DNA from: Seonamhaeicola sp.
Lineage (GTDB): Bacteria; Bacteroidota; Bacteroidia; Flavobacteriales; Flavobacteriaceae
NCBI RefSeq assembly: GCF_028281565.1
Contig: NZ_JANQJQ010000005.1
Coordinates: 1 to 64,000 of the forward strand
Length of the DNA: 64,000 bases
Reading direction: 5' to 3'
Part shown: positions 8,703 through 16,814 of the stretch, piece by piece
Position numbering within the stretch: the first letter of the stretch is position 1
How the letters are laid out: every line of letters begins with the position of its first letter
The notes under the pieces: model-generated
Databases searched by the model: none
What the model saw: the letters and a program-made list of their open reading frames with translations, nothing else
What the model was told of the DNA's origin: nothing
Translations under genes and position numbers: made by a program

Positions 8703-9587
8703 ATGAAACTTACAAGACTGTTTTTCTTGTCTTTATGTCTTATCATTTATTCCTGTTCATCCTCAAAAGACGACCTTGATCCTTCCGACTATCAATTACC
8801 TGATAATGAGGAGGAACAGAACGCCGGTGATAATGGAACCGGAACCGGAGAAGAGACAGGTGGGACCAATGAAACTGAAACCACCACGGTTGACGGTATT
8901 AAAATTGGATCCAATTATGTTGTTTTTGAACCTGAGGTAACAAAATCTGATTTGGGATTATGGGTTGTGAGAAAGAAAGGAGACCCTGACTATTACCCTG
9001 ACAGTGATAATTTCAGAACTACTGAAGGAGACATAGCAGCTTTGAATGATGCCTATTTAGAGTTTACAGGAAATAACTTAAATGGAGGTCAGCCAAAGTC
9101 TCCTTTAAAATATACTTTTACTTGTCCAAAAACAGCAAAGTATAGGTTGACCATGCGCATGCTCCAGCCATTGGAGAAATGTACTCCGGGCACTGAACAT
9201 TGTACGGATGCAGGGTTTGAAAAGGGAGATAAAAGAAATGATTTATGGTTTAAGCTGGAAGGGGATTTTACAACGGCCTCAGCATTTCCAACTGAAGAAT
9301 TAAAGAAAAACCACAAGTTCTGGGGACGTGGGGTGCGCAAGTGGGGTTCTATACATAAAATGGAAGGCCATATTGATGGCGTGAAGAAGCACGCTGTTGT
9401 TGCTGTGAATTTGAAAAAGGATGAAGAATATACGCTGACTATTTCCGGTAGGGCACAGGGCTGTAGTATAGATTATATAATTTTCTATGAAAGAAGTTTA
9501 GAGGAAACAGAGAATTTTGAGGTGGACATTCATACCGATTTGGCTGCTGCATTACCGGAATACTTAAGACCGGATGTAGCCGAATAA
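8703..9587 (+). CDS. Lipoprotein with carbohydrate-binding-like beta-sandwich
   Basis: A 294-residue lipoprotein (lipobox LIIYSCSSSKDD) with a Glu/Gly/Thr-rich linker (about 32-62). A domain from about 65 to 265 contains YLEFTGNNLNGG, PLKYTFTCPKTAKYRLTMRM, NDLWFKLEGDF and a final CSIDYIIFYE strand. This layout resembles galactose-binding or CBM-type jelly rolls found beside agarases and GH115 enzymes. No catalytic domain is present, so surface glycan binding is the best guess. It is the last plus-strand gene of the sigma/TonB locus and is followed by a terminator. Confidence 0.72.
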   Translation: MKLTRLFFLSLCLIIYSCSSSKDDLDPSDYQLPDNEEEQNAGDNGTGTGEETGGTNETETTTVDGIKIGSNYVVFEPEVTKSDLGLWVVRKKGDPDYYPDSDNFRTTEGDIAALNDAYLEFTGNNLNGGQPKSPLKYTFTCPKTAKYRLTMRMLQPLEKCTPGTEHCTDAGFEKGDKRNDLWFKLEGDFTTASAFPTEELKKNHKFWGRGVRKWGSIHKMEGHIDGVKKHAVVAVNLKKDEEYTLTISGRAQGCSIDYIIFYERSLEETENFEVDIHTDLAAALPEYLRPDVAE

Positions 9588-9606
9588 ATGATTAAATTGG
9601 GGGAGA

Positions 9607-9640
9607 AAGTCTTTACACCACTGTAAAGGCTTTTTTTTTT
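9607..9640 (+). terminator. Intrinsic terminator
   Basis: An 11-bp stem with one G-T pair (9607-9617 with 9622-9632), a 4-base loop and a run of ten Ts lies 20 bases after the lipoprotein stop codon. The stem's flanking A residues may also serve the opposing universal stress gene. Confidence 0.88.
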
Positions 9641-9651
9641 AACGAATATGT

Positions 9652-10095
9652 TTAAGAATCCAAAGGAACCAGTAGTACAGGAATATCCGATTTTTTAACT
9701 AGTTCTTCCGAAACGCTTTCCAAAAATAATTTATAAATAAAACCATGCTTATTATTTCCGGTAATGATCAAATCAATATTTAATGTCTTAACTTTTTCCA
9801 TGATGGTTTGGATGGTTTGACCTTGAATAAGTAAGGCTGTGGTGTCAATATTTTTGCTATTTAGTGTCTCAGCATATTTCTGAATACGTTTGCGTTCTTT
9901 TTTTAAAATAGATGCCCGATGTTCTCTTTCATCGTTTGGACCACTACCACTAATGTAAGGGACAAAATCAGGTTCCGGGGAAGCAATATGGATCAACCAA
10001 ATTTTGGAATGGAATTTCTCGGCTAGCCGACTACCCATTTCAATTAGTTTTTGCTCATTACTATTAAACTCAATAGGGATTAAAATATTTTTCAT
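9652..10095 (-). CDS. Universal stress protein (UspA family)
   Basis: A single 147-residue Usp domain: an N-terminal strand MKNILIPIEFNSNE, the central LNIDLIITGNNKHGF segment and the C-terminal SDIPVLLVP strand. The nucleotide-loop motif of ATP-binding members (G-2x-G-9x-G-S/T) is only partly kept: the final Gly-Ser is replaced by Glu-Ser in ESVSEEL, so it may be of the non-ATP-binding class. It is convergent with the preceding lipoprotein gene and is transcribed alone. Confidence 0.88.
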   Translation of the reverse strand: MKNILIPIEFNSNEQKLIEMGSRLAEKFHSKIWLIHIASPEPDFVPYISGSGPNDEREHRASILKKERKRIQKYAETLNSKNIDTTALLIQGQTIQTIMEKVKTLNIDLIITGNNKHGFIYKLFLESVSEELVKKSDIPVLLVPLDS

Positions 10096-10256
10096 GACCT
10101 CGTTATTTGTGATTTCCTATAAGTTACGGAAATAAAGAAACTTTTAAAATGATTAAAGTCACTTGTCTGAATATTTAAGAAACCTGTAACTAAATGGTCG
10201 GATCCTTTTGTTCTTAGCTAAATTCTACAAAAACCTTAACAGGTCATTATCTTTTC

Positions 10257-10264
10257 TATTTTTG
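10257..10264 (+). promoter_or_regulatory. Bacteroidota-type -7 promoter box
   Basis: TATTTTTG matches the TAnnTTTG consensus of Bacteroidota promoters and lies only 4 bases before the ATG at 10269, which would give a leaderless or nearly leaderless mRNA. A clear upstream TTG (-33 element) at the right distance is not evident, so the call is tentative. Confidence 0.4.
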
Positions 10265-10268
10265 CATC

Positions 10269-10727
10269 ATGAATGACAATTTTGTAAACGAATTTTTTGG
10301 CATTGGCATCCAAAATGGAAAAACACCGGAGAACTTAGGTGTTTTATGGAGGTCCGCACAAAACTTAGGAGCCAGTTTTATTTTTACCATAGGGAACCGC
10401 TATGCAAAACAAGCTTCTGATACACATAATGCAGTTAAATCGATGCCTTATTTTCACTATGACACCTTTGAAGATTTCTTTAGTAACCTGCCCAAAGGCG
10501 CACGCCTGGTTGGTGTAGAGCTTACTGATGAAGCGGAACCTTTGGAAACGTTTCATCATCCCAGACGGTGTGTTTATTTATTAGGAGCTGAAGACCATGG
10601 GCTTTCCAAGCAAGCTATCGAAAAGTCACATTTCTTAGTGAAATTTAAATCGGAGTTAAGTTTAAATGTGTCGGTAGCCGGGAGTATTGTGATGTATGAT
10701 AGAGGTATTGCCAAACCAAGGTCTTAA
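10269..10727 (+). CDS. SpoU/TrmH family RNA 2'-O-methyltransferase
   Basis: A 152-residue single-domain SPOUT methyltransferase. Motif 1 is KTPENLGVLWRSAQNLGA, motif 2 is YLLGAEDHGLS and motif 3 is LNVSVAGSIVMYDR; together they form the trefoil-knot SAM site. Its size and lack of an N-terminal L30-like domain place it near the TrmL/TrmH-like group, acting on tRNA or rRNA; the target nucleotide is not determinable here. The gene ends exactly next to the last codon of the convergent sulfatase gene. A second SpoU-type protein is encoded at 14515-15015. Confidence 0.9.
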   Translation: MNDNFVNEFFGIGIQNGKTPENLGVLWRSAQNLGASFIFTIGNRYAKQASDTHNAVKSMPYFHYDTFEDFFSNLPKGARLVGVELTDEAEPLETFHHPRRCVYLLGAEDHGLSKQAIEKSHFLVKFKSELSLNVSVAGSIVMYDRGIAKPRS

Positions 10728-12191
10728 TTATTTTTCGGCATTGTACGTGGTTTGCTCAAACTTAAATACGTCTGAAGGTGTTCTGCTTGATTCCAGAGTT
10801 TTCGCAAGAGAGGCCACTTTCTCCGGTAAACTTGCAGCCAGATCGGTGGTTTCACCGGGGTCTTCTTTTAAGTTATAAAGTTGATATTTACCGTTTTTCT
10901 TCGTGTCATATCTTACCAATTTCCAATCACCTTGCCTTAGAGCCTGTCTTCCGTCCCTTTCATGAAATTCCCAGTAAAGATGACCGTGTTGTTTTTGGTT
11001 GGCCTGTCCTAAAAGTGTAGGAAGGAAAGATATGCCATCAATCTCATGCTTTACATCAATATCGGTAAGTTGGGCAATTGTTGGCAAAACATCCCAAAAG
11101 GCAGAGATATGGTCCGTCTTGCTTCCGGGGGATATTTTACCCTTCCAGTTTACAATCATGGGTACCCTAATACCGCCTTCATATAAATCGCGCTTATAAC
11201 CCCGGTACGGGCCATTGCTGTCAAAGTAATCCGGATCTGCTCCGGCCTCCAGATGCGGACCGTTATCGGAACTAAAAATAATGATCGTATTGTCTGCCAG
11301 GCCTAAAGATTTAATTTTACTGACAATGTCTCCTACCTGATCATCAAGCAAGTTGACCATGGCCGCAAATGCCGCATGACCATTTTTCTGGGACTGATAG
11401 GGGCCATTTTTATAATCGGGGCCGTCATCAGTACCTATATAGGAGTTTTCGGGTTCGTATTTCCCCAGGTGCTTTTTCATATAAGATTCCGGGGCCAATA
11501 ATTCGGCATGAGGAATAATGCTCGGGTAGTACAGGAAGAAAGGCCTGTCTTTATTGTTATCAATAAACTTTAAAGCTTCCAGGTGTATTAAATCCGGAGC
11601 GTATTGTTCACTTTTGTGTCCCTGATTGCCTTCAAGTACTATTTTCTGATCGTTACTCCAGAGGTGGTAGGGATAATAATGATGGCCAATACGTTGACAA
11701 TTGTACCCGTAAAACGTATTAAAACCTTGTTTTAAAGGATCTCCCTCAGATCCGGGATACCCCAATCCCCACTTACCAAATGCTCCGGTGGTATACCCTT
11801 TACTTTGTAATAATTTTGCCAATGTCTGTGTACTTCCGGGTAAGGGCCATTGTCCTTCGGGTCTTACTTCTTTATTACCTCTAATGGGCGTATGCCCGGT
11901 ATGCAATCCCGTCATTAAGGTGGACCTGGAAGGTGCACAAACCGTAGACCCGGAATAATGCTGCGAAAAGAACATGCCCTCTTTTGCCAAGGTGTCAATA
12001 TGAGGTGTGGTGAATCTTTTTTGGCCTGTGTAACTTAAATCTCCGTATCCCAGATCGTCTGCCAGAATATAAATGATATTAGGGCTGCCATATGTCGGTT
12101 TTTGAAGCTTATCCGGTTGTTTTTCTTTACAGGAATGAAGTAAAGCAACACATATCAGGGCTGATAAAAGGGTATGTAACTTAGTGGTCAT
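10728..12191 (-). CDS. Sulfatase (arylsulfatase type, formylglycine-dependent), lipoprotein
   Basis: A 487-residue S1-family sulfatase. A lipoprotein signal ends LLHSC (Cys21). The metal-binding start is NIIYILADDLGYGDLSY, and the maturation motif CAPSR (Cys85) matches C-x-P-S-R, where Cys becomes formylglycine. Further active-site segments are TGAFGKWGLG and FSSDNGPH. It cleaves sulfate esters, probably from marine polysaccharides, from the cell surface or periplasm. No sulfatase-maturing enzyme or glycoside hydrolase is adjacent, so the substrate is open. It is separated by 15 bases from the upstream methyltransferase gene and may be co-transcribed with it. Confidence 0.93.
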   Translation of the reverse strand: MTTKLHTLLSALICVALLHSCKEKQPDKLQKPTYGSPNIIYILADDLGYGDLSYTGQKRFTTPHIDTLAKEGMFFSQHYSGSTVCAPSRSTLMTGLHTGHTPIRGNKEVRPEGQWPLPGSTQTLAKLLQSKGYTTGAFGKWGLGYPGSEGDPLKQGFNTFYGYNCQRIGHHYYPYHLWSNDQKIVLEGNQGHKSEQYAPDLIHLEALKFIDNNKDRPFFLYYPSIIPHAELLAPESYMKKHLGKYEPENSYIGTDDGPDYKNGPYQSQKNGHAAFAAMVNLLDDQVGDIVSKIKSLGLADNTIIIFSSDNGPHLEAGADPDYFDSNGPYRGYKRDLYEGGIRVPMIVNWKGKISPGSKTDHISAFWDVLPTIAQLTDIDVKHEIDGISFLPTLLGQANQKQHGHLYWEFHERDGRQALRQGDWKLVRYDTKKNGKYQLYNLKEDPGETTDLAASLPEKVASLAKTLESSRTPSDVFKFEQTTYNAEK

Positions 12192-12206
12192 AGGTCTTGG
12201 TTATTT

Positions 12207-13376
12207 TTATAGCTTAGAAGTTACTAATATTATTTTGTTGTTGTTTACATCCGTAGTGAAAAATAAATAGGTATCCCCGCCATCTTTAATCTGTAGTTTT
12301 CTTCTAATCTGTTGCACGGTTTCCGGGAAGTTTCTGGTGGTTACATTGGCTTTTTTTAGCCCTGTCTTTTTGAATGCCTTTTTATTGTAGGGCAGTATAG
12401 TGTCAATTTTGAATCGCCTTCCGGGGAAATTAATAAGGAGTTCGCCGGTATATAAATGGGAATGCTGATGCAGCTTAAAAATCTTCAATTGATTTGAAAC
12501 ATCATTAAAACCACCGGATTTTAAAATAGCTGCGTTAGGTTCATATAAATAGGTGAGTGGTAAACTATATTCAACGCCTCTTTTATTGGGATTGAAACTG
12601 AAAACCTCGTTTTGGTCTTTTTTAATATTAACGGTTTCTATAGTCAAAGGGCCTTCATAACTAGCTTCCAAAACCCAGAGCAATTCTTTGACCTCGTTAT
12701 TCACCGCCACAACATGAACGGTTTTGACGTGTTTTAATTCATTTTTACCTACTGAAATATCCAGTAACGGTGAGGTCTTTATCATGATGTGTTTTGAGGC
12801 CTTAAAAAGGGATTCAAGGTGCTCCGGGACATTTGGTAAGCAATCTTTTAAAAAGAACACTTTGCCTTTGCTGTCATGTCGCCTGGACGGATCTACATAG
12901 ATCCAATCAAACATTTTATTTAAAGTTTTTAAGTAGTCCATACCATCGGTATGAATTGTTGCAACATTACTAACGGCTAGTTGACGGTAGTTATGATTTA
13001 CAATCTTTGAGAGTTGCGCATTGATCTCACAATGAATGACTTCATTAAACCGTTTTGAAAAATAATAACAGTCAACACCAAAGCCACCGGTTAAATCGAT
13101 TATAGAATTACCATGGATCAGTTGCGATTTGTATGCTGCTGTAATTTCAGAAGAGGTTTGTTCAATGTTCAGCTTATTCGGATAATAAATAGTATCCGTA
13201 TTAAACCATGTGGGGAGTTTGTTTTTACACCTGTTTTTGGCTTCAATCTGCTCAATAAGGTCTCTGGTTTCAACAGTATCAAAACTAGTGCCTTTTAATA
13301 AAAGCGAAGTAATGTCAGCATTGAGATTAGCTGAAATAAACGCTTGAATTTCAGTATTTAAAATCGCTAAATTCAA
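12207..13376 (-). CDS. Class I SAM-dependent methyltransferase, PG_1098/THUMP-like type
   Basis: A 389-residue protein with a Rossmann methyltransferase core: SAM motif IDLTGGFGVDCYYFS, acidic strand end CEINA, and catalytic-type motif YVDPSRR. The C-terminal half carries the PG_1098 ferredoxin-like and THUMP-like modules common in Bacteroidota, suggesting an RNA substrate. There is no ATG between the upstream in-frame stop (13383-13385) and deep inside the core; TTG at 13374-13376 is the only credible start. It lies 6 bases downstream of the AI-2E family permease gene, so the two are probably co-transcribed. Confidence 0.85.
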   Translation of the reverse strand: MNLAILNTEIQAFISANLNADITSLLLKGTSFDTVETRDLIEQIEAKNRCKNKLPTWFNTDTIYYPNKLNIEQTSSEITAAYKSQLIHGNSIIDLTGGFGVDCYYFSKRFNEVIHCEINAQLSKIVNHNYRQLAVSNVATIHTDGMDYLKTLNKMFDWIYVDPSRRHDSKGKVFFLKDCLPNVPEHLESLFKASKHIMIKTSPLLDISVGKNELKHVKTVHVVAVNNEVKELLWVLEASYEGPLTIETVNIKKDQNEVFSFNPNKRGVEYSLPLTYLYEPNAAILKSGGFNDVSNQLKIFKLHQHSHLYTGELLINFPGRRFKIDTILPYNKKAFKKTGLKKANVTTRNFPETVQQIRRKLQIKDGGDTYLFFTTDVNNNKIILVTSKL

Positions 13377-13382
13377 AGTGAA

Positions 13383-14471
13383 CTATAGATCTTTAGTCAG
13401 CTTTTTTACAATTTTGTTTTCTGACAAGAAGCCTTTTAAAATGACTTTAATGGCTGTGTAGGCGGGTACGGCGATAATCAATCCTAATACTCCAAACAGG
13501 ATCCCGGCGATAAGGATCACCAAAAATATTTCCAACGGGTGTGATTTCACACTCTTTGAGAAAATGATAGGTTGACTTCCAAAATTATCTACCAACTGCC
13601 CAATGGCAATGACAAGCAATACCCAAAACGTTTTTGGCATAATGACTTCAGAAAAGCTTTGTCCTAAATTACTGGTCATGGTCAGGGTGATCATTAAAAA
13701 CGCTCCTATTAACGGACCAACGTAGGGGATCAGGTTTAACAGGGCACATAAAAAGGCGATAACTACAGCATTTTCAACGCCTATAATTAATAATCCGATC
13801 ATGTAAATGATAAAGAGAATAAATATCTGAAAGATCAGCCCCACAAAATACCTGGACAATAAGTCCTTTATTTTTTCTGAAGATGCTTTCCAGCGGGTTT
13901 CTTTATTATCCGGGATTAAGGTCAGAATGCTATTCTCAAATAAACGACTGTCTTTTAAAAAGAAAAACGAAATGAATAGCACTGAAAACAAGCCAATACT
14001 AAAGCTTCCCAGGCCGCTGATGACTGAGTTTAAAAAATTTGGTATGAACGAAAAGTCCAGCTTGGAAAACAGGTTAGAGTCTTTCAAGGATTGTTCCACA
14101 TCAATTTGGTGCAGATCGAAATAAGTAATGATCTCTGCATATAAACTTTCAATATTGCCTTGTAATTCCGCAGTATTTAACAGCGATAACTTTTGGCCCT
14201 GATCCAGAATCAGGGGAATAAACAAGCTTACCAAACCGGCAATAATGGCTAATAAAAACATCATGGTTACAACAACTGCCAGGGTGTTTTTAAACTTTAA
14301 ACGTTTACGTAAAAACAGTACCACAGGCCTTCCTATTAAAGAAATTACCGCTGCTATAGCTATATAACCAATGACCGATTGTATTTGATATAAAAAGTAT
14401 AAGATCAGAACGACACCACAAATAATGGCAATGGCTCTTAAAATACCGTTTGAGATTATTTTGGAATTCAT
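13383..14471 (-). CDS. AI-2E family transporter / PerM-like permease
   Basis: A 362-residue integral membrane protein with about eight helices, including the family-typical paired N-terminal helices, an extracytoplasmic loop (about 95-145) and the conserved PYVGPLIGAFL segment near the C-terminal half. The family was named for autoinducer-2 export but also contains Na+/H+ antiporters and uncharacterised permeases, so the substrate is not inferred. It sits in a minus-strand run with RNA methyltransferase genes and starts at a normal ATG. Confidence 0.9.
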   Translation of the reverse strand: MNSKIISNGILRAIAIICGVVLILYFLYQIQSVIGYIAIAAVISLIGRPVVLFLRKRLKFKNTLAVVVTMMFLLAIIAGLVSLFIPLILDQGQKLSLLNTAELQGNIESLYAEIITYFDLHQIDVEQSLKDSNLFSKLDFSFIPNFLNSVISGLGSFSIGLFSVLFISFFFLKDSRLFENSILTLIPDNKETRWKASSEKIKDLLSRYFVGLIFQIFILFIIYMIGLLIIGVENAVVIAFLCALLNLIPYVGPLIGAFLMITLTMTSNLGQSFSEVIMPKTFWVLLVIAIGQLVDNFGSQPIIFSKSVKSHPLEIFLVILIAGILFGVLGLIIAVPAYTAIKVILKGFLSENKIVKKLTKDL

Positions 14472-14514
14472 TTAGTAAATATAATAACTATTTGTCATTG
14501 CAAGTCCCTTATTG

Positions 14515-15015
14515 TTACAACAGTTGCTTAGTCATTTCATACAGGGTGATATTAGTGGCCTGCACCACATTCATACTACTGTTTTGACCGAACATATCAA
14601 TATGAACAATACTATCGGATACTTGTAAAATGCTTTCTGAAACCCCAAAGTTTTCATCACCAACAACTAACACCATAGGTTTTTCTGATGAAAATTTAAA
14701 TGTATGTATGGGTTTGCTGCTATCAGTTATCTCTAAAGAAATGATTTGATACCCCTTATTTTTTAGTGTTTCTATGGTTTTTATAGCAGAAGGCTGAATT
14801 TCAAAATCGACCACTTTTTCCGTAGCTCTTGATGTTTTCGTCATTTTTCTCCCTAACGAAATATGGTCGCCACAAAGTATGAGCTTCTCAACACCAAAGG
14901 CATCGCATATCCTGAACAAACTTCCAATATTAGGGGCATTGGTAACATGGTCACAAACAACGGTGATAGGAAAAGTGCGTTTTGCGAAGTTGGTATTGTA
15001 ATGTGTCAGTTGCAA
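14515..15015 (-). CDS. SpoU/TrmH family RNA methyltransferase
   Basis: A 166-residue SPOUT enzyme with motif 1 TNAPNIGSLFRICDAFG, motif 2 MVLVVGDENFGVS and motif 3 SMNVVQATNITLYEM, the complete SAM knot. It probably methylates a tRNA or rRNA 2'-hydroxyl. The frame has no ATG upstream before the stop at 15058-15060; translation appears to begin at TTG (15013-15015). A copy of the dispersed TACGATTTTAGAT repeat occupies the sequence just upstream of this start. Confidence 0.88.
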   Translation of the reverse strand: MQLTHYNTNFAKRTFPITVVCDHVTNAPNIGSLFRICDAFGVEKLILCGDHISLGRKMTKTSRATEKVVDFEIQPSAIKTIETLKNKGYQIISLEITDSSKPIHTFKFSSEKPMVLVVGDENFGVSESILQVSDSIVHIDMFGQNSSMNVVQATNITLYEMTKQLL

Positions 15016-15021
15016 GTGATG

Positions 15022-15053
15022 TACGATTTTAGATTTATGATTTACGAATTCCG
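15022..15053 (-). repeat. Dispersed intergenic repeat, copy A
   Basis: The core TACGATTTTAGAT (15022-15034) is followed by TTATGATTTACGAATTCCG. The same 13-mer occurs as its complement at 15295-15307 and 40507-40519, and a close relative is at 16691-16718. All copies lie between genes. This copy is inverted relative to copy B and the two flank a small open frame. Confidence 0.75.
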
Positions 15054-15057
15054 AATG

Positions 15058-15249
15058 TTAAAATGACCATATACTATTTGAAATTGTAACAGTTTCTTTA
15101 TTTCCTAAAAGAAAATATAGTACAATTATAAAAACTAAAATAAATGCCAGAACTTTTAGAAACACAATTAATAATTGCTTCGACGAGTAATCTTTATGAG
15201 AATCGATCCCGAAAAACAATTCTACAATAAAAAGAAAAATAGCTTTCAA
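15058..15249 (-). CDS. Small membrane protein (63 aa), tentative
   Basis: Not recognised. The frame encodes two hydrophobic stretches (IFLFIVELFFG near the N-terminus and LAFILVFIIVLYFLLG in the middle) separated by a charged segment, compatible with a small inner-membrane protein. The only usable start is TTG at 15247-15249. It lies in the same direction as its neighbours, between the DUF4159 and SpoU genes, and is bracketed by inverted copies of a dispersed repeat. It could also be chance coding in AT-rich DNA. Confidence 0.4.
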   Translation of the reverse strand: MKAIFLFIVELFFGIDSHKDYSSKQLLIVFLKVLAFILVFIIVLYFLLGNKETVTISNSIWSF

Positions 15250-15291
15250 AACTTATTTATGTTTTTTCTGTGGTTTTAAATCTCAGATTAT

Positions 15292-15326
15292 ACAATCTAA
15301 AATCGTATATCATAAATCGTACTTCG
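15292..15326 (+). repeat. Dispersed intergenic repeat, copy B
   Basis: Contains ATCTAAAATCGTA (15295-15307), the reverse complement of the core in copy A, followed by TATCATAAATCGTACTTCG. It lies just beyond the stop codon of the DUF4159 gene. Confidence 0.75.
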
Positions 15327-15328
15327 AT

Positions 15329-15979
15329 TTAGTTCTCGAAAGCATATTTAACAATATTAGCCCCCATTTTAAGCGCTTTTTCCCTTACTTCAGGCGGATC
15401 ATTATGAACCGATTCATCCTCCCAGCCGTCACCCAGATCACTTTCATAAGTAAATAATAATACCAATCGGTCTTCATGAAAAATCCCGAATGCTTGCGGA
15501 CGTTTACCATCATGCTCGTGTATTTTAGGTAATCCGTTTGGGAAATTATAGGCTATATTAAAAATAGGATGCGAGGATGGAAGCTCTACCAGTTCTTTAT
15601 CGGGGAATACCTTTTTTAATTCTACAGTAATATAAGGCTGCATACCGTAATTGTCATCAATATGTAAAAACCCACCGGAGATCAGATAGTTTCGCAAATT
15701 TTCGGCGTCATCTTCACTAAAGAATACGTTGCCATGCCCGGTCATATGTAACATGGGAAATTGGAAAATATCCGTACTACCCACTTCCACATTTTGAGGG
15801 ACGCTTTCTATCTTAGTATGGATGTTATTATTACAAAACGTAATTAAATTAGGTAATGCCGTAGGATTACTGTACCAATCACCACCGCCTTTGTATTTCA
15901 AAACAGCGAGCTCCTGTGAAAACGAGGTAAAAAACAAAAGACAGAAGACGGAAGACAAAAGTAATTTCATATTATTCAT
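15329..15979 (-). CDS. DUF4159 domain-containing exported protein
   Basis: A 216-residue protein with a cleavable signal peptide (LLLSSVFCLLFFTSFSQ) followed by a DUF4159 domain of ThuA/GATase-like fold: LAVLKYKGGGDWYSNPTALP, MLHMTGHGNVFFSEDDAENL, GGFLHIDDNYGM and the C-terminal ESDLGDGWED. The family's function is unknown; members are often found with gliding or cell-envelope genes. The start codon overlaps the rsmE gene by 8 bases, so the two are translationally coupled. The signal-peptide codons contain a GACGGAAGAC-type word also seen in the mosaic repeat at 47 kb. Confidence 0.88.
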   Translation of the reverse strand: MNNMKLLLSSVFCLLFFTSFSQELAVLKYKGGGDWYSNPTALPNLITFCNNNIHTKIESVPQNVEVGSTDIFQFPMLHMTGHGNVFFSEDDAENLRNYLISGGFLHIDDNYGMQPYITVELKKVFPDKELVELPSSHPIFNIAYNFPNGLPKIHEHDGKRPQAFGIFHEDRLVLLFTYESDLGDGWEDESVHNDPPEVREKALKMGANIVKYAFEN

Positions 15980-16676
15980 TTACAAAGGCTACAGAATGAC
16001 ATGCTACAATGGCAGCTGTTTCAGTTCGTAACCTGGTAGGGCCTAAAGTTACGGGAATAAATTTATTGGCCATAGCCATTTCAATTTCTTTGGTACTAAA
16101 GTCGCCTTCCGGTCCGATTAAAACGGTGATATCAGTTTTAGGTTTAAGCGCTTGCTTTAAAGATTTTCTGTCGGTTTCTTCACAATGCGCAATAAACTGA
16201 TCTCCTTTGAACTCTTGTTGTATAAAATCTTTAAAAAGAACAGCATCTTTTAATTCGGGTAAATAACAGTTCAAAGACTGTTTCATGGCCGATTGCAAAA
16301 TACGTTCAAAACGTTCCGGTTTAATCACTTTACGTTCGCTTCTATCACAAATGATAGGGGTGATGGTATCAATACTGATCTCGGTAGCTTTTTCCAGGAA
16401 CCACTCGTAGCGGTCGTTCATTTTGGTTGGGGCCACGGCCAAATGCAAACTATAGTCACGTTTGGGTTGCAATGATTTTGAAGTAATGCTTACCAGGCAT
16501 TTGTTGCTATTAGGAAGTGCAACTTCCGCCTCAAACAACCAACCCTTACCGTTAGTGATGTGTAAGGTGTCTCCGGTATTTTTGCGCAAAACCTTTACAA
16601 TATGTTTGCTCTCATCTTTTGGAAAAGTAAACTGGGTGGTGTTTTCGGTAATATCCGGATTATAAAAAAGTTGCAT
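15972..16676 (-). CDS. rsmE: 16S rRNA (uracil-1498-N3)-methyltransferase RsmE
   Basis: A 234-residue protein with an N-terminal PUA-like RNA-binding domain (ESKHIVKVLRKNTGDTLHIT) and a C-terminal SPOUT methyltransferase domain (PTKMNDRYEWFLEKATEIS, ITVLIGPEGDFS, VTLGPTRLRTETAAIVA). The GPEG and LRTETA motifs are diagnostic for RsmE, which methylates N3 of U1498 in 16S rRNA. The length is normal. It forms a coupled pair with the downstream DUF4159 gene. Confidence 0.96.
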   Translation of the reverse strand: MQLFYNPDITENTTQFTFPKDESKHIVKVLRKNTGDTLHITNGKGWLFEAEVALPNSNKCLVSITSKSLQPKRDYSLHLAVAPTKMNDRYEWFLEKATEISIDTITPIICDRSERKVIKPERFERILQSAMKQSLNCYLPELKDAVLFKDFIQQEFKGDQFIAHCEETDRKSLKQALKPKTDITVLIGPEGDFSTKEIEMAMANKFIPVTLGPTRLRTETAAIVACHSVAFVNE

Positions 16677-16690
16677 GAAGCGAAGATATA

Positions 16691-16814
16691 AAGATTTATG
16701 ATTTTAGATTTACGAATTGTCTTTATAATAAATTTCGCAAAGACGCTAAGCCGCAAAGTTTGAAACTCTGATACTGAAAACTGGGGCTGCCCACTGAACA
16801 CTGAATACAGCCAA
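16691..16814. repeat. Intergenic block of dispersed repeat words, copy C
   Basis: Between rsmE and tsaD lie three repeat modules in a row: TGATTTTAGATTTACGAATT (16699-16718, related to copies A, B and D), a TTTCGCAAAGACGCTAAG-type word (from 16733), and a CAGTATTCAGT-related stretch ending at the tsaD stop. The same kinds of words recur in the field at 46.6-47.06 kb. Confidence 0.65.

Noticed and set aside
5317-9587. Interpretation of the TonB locus as a polysaccharide utilisation locus
   Set aside because: No SusD-like gene and no glycoside hydrolase in the locus; only a CBM-like lipoprotein hints at glycans.
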